From assembly GCA_965662885.1 (NCBI GenBank), contig CBFIJI010000127.1, positions 1 through 5,288 of the forward strand: a stretch of DNA of 5,288 bases, given 5' to 3'. The DNA comes from CBFIJI01 sp965662885 (GTDB lineage Bacteria; Bacteroidota; Bacteroidia; Flavobacteriales; Flavobacteriaceae). Below are positions 5,219 through 5,288 of this stretch, in pieces. The notes under the pieces were generated by a model, which was not told the origin of the DNA, did not search any database, and worked only from the letters and a program-made list of their open reading frames with translations. The translations under genes and the position numbers were made by a program. How positions within the stretch are numbered: position 1 is the first letter of the stretch; the number at the start of each line of letters is the position of its first letter.

Positions 5219-5288
5219 TTACTTTATTTTTTCTTCAAGGTTCTCTTTAAGCGCATCCAAAAATTGTTGGGTAGTTAGATAATGCGAA
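5219..5288 (-). CDS. C-terminal tail of an unidentified protein (runs off right edge)
   Basis: Of the three minus-strand frames at the right edge, only one stays open past the first few codons. It gives 22 residues, SHYLTTQQFLDALKENLEEKIK, then TAA at 5219-5221; the other two stop after 3 and 13 codons. The residues suggest an amphipathic helix with a charged end, as at many protein C-termini. The terminator 7 nt downstream supports a real gene ending here. Too little is present to name a family or function. Confidence 0.6.
   Translation of the reverse strand, partial: SHYLTTQQFLDALKENLEEKIK

Noticed and set aside
1..5288. Mobile element, CRISPR, defence island or other novel system
   Set aside because: There are no transposase, integrase, direct-repeat arrays, tRNA attachment sites or unknown gene clusters. 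The genes are mostly conserved housekeeping genes in a common order.

Overview
The window is a compact, AT-rich chromosomal segment in which every supported gene lies on the minus strand. It reads from the right edge (5' end of transcription) to the left. The organism is almost certainly a member of Bacteroidota, most likely Flavobacteriia. The evidence is a small DUF6095-type membrane protein, a TonB-linked outer-membrane protein with a CarboxypepD_reg-like N-terminus, flavobacterial-looking IF3 and L35 sequences, and a good match to the Bacteroidota promoter consensus (TTG, about 20 nt, TAnnTTTG) just before thrS. This is inferred from protein and promoter style; there is no rRNA to confirm it.

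In transcription order: (i) the C-terminal tail of an unidentified gene at the right edge (5219-5288), closed by a strong hairpin terminator (5182-5211). (ii) murQ (4341-5150), N-acetylmuramic acid 6-phosphate etherase, followed after 4 nt by a two-helix DUF6095-like membrane protein (4079-4336). (iii) The conserved translation cluster thrS (2102-4045), infC (1528-2082), rpmI (1316-1513), rplT (885-1229), with a predicted promoter at the end of the DUF6095 gene and a hairpin terminator (838-865) after rplT. (iv) An ArsC-type reductase gene (461-820) whose ATG lies only 17 nt past that terminator. (v) The 5' end of an outer-membrane TonB-dependent-receptor-like gene (1-417), which runs off the left edge.

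The core unit makes threonyl-tRNA synthetase, initiation factor IF3 and the 50S proteins L35 and L20, all parts of the translation apparatus. murQ belongs to cell-wall recycling (MurNAc-6-P to GlcNAc-6-P plus D-lactate). The most informative detail is the start of infC. The obvious NTG start (TTG at 1986) would remove 32 conserved N-terminal residues. The frame opens only just upstream, and family homology points to a non-canonical ATA start at 2080-2082. This fits the known pattern of IF3 autoregulation through a rare start codon. Other points of interest are a perfect-armed 18-bp palindrome over the predicted -33 element of the thrS promoter, and an 86-nt spacer with a possible hairpin between rpmI and rplT.

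I see no mobile element, CRISPR array, tRNA, rRNA, defence system or evident novel multi-gene system. This is mostly ordinary housekeeping DNA, and no gene-free stretch exceeds 100 bases.
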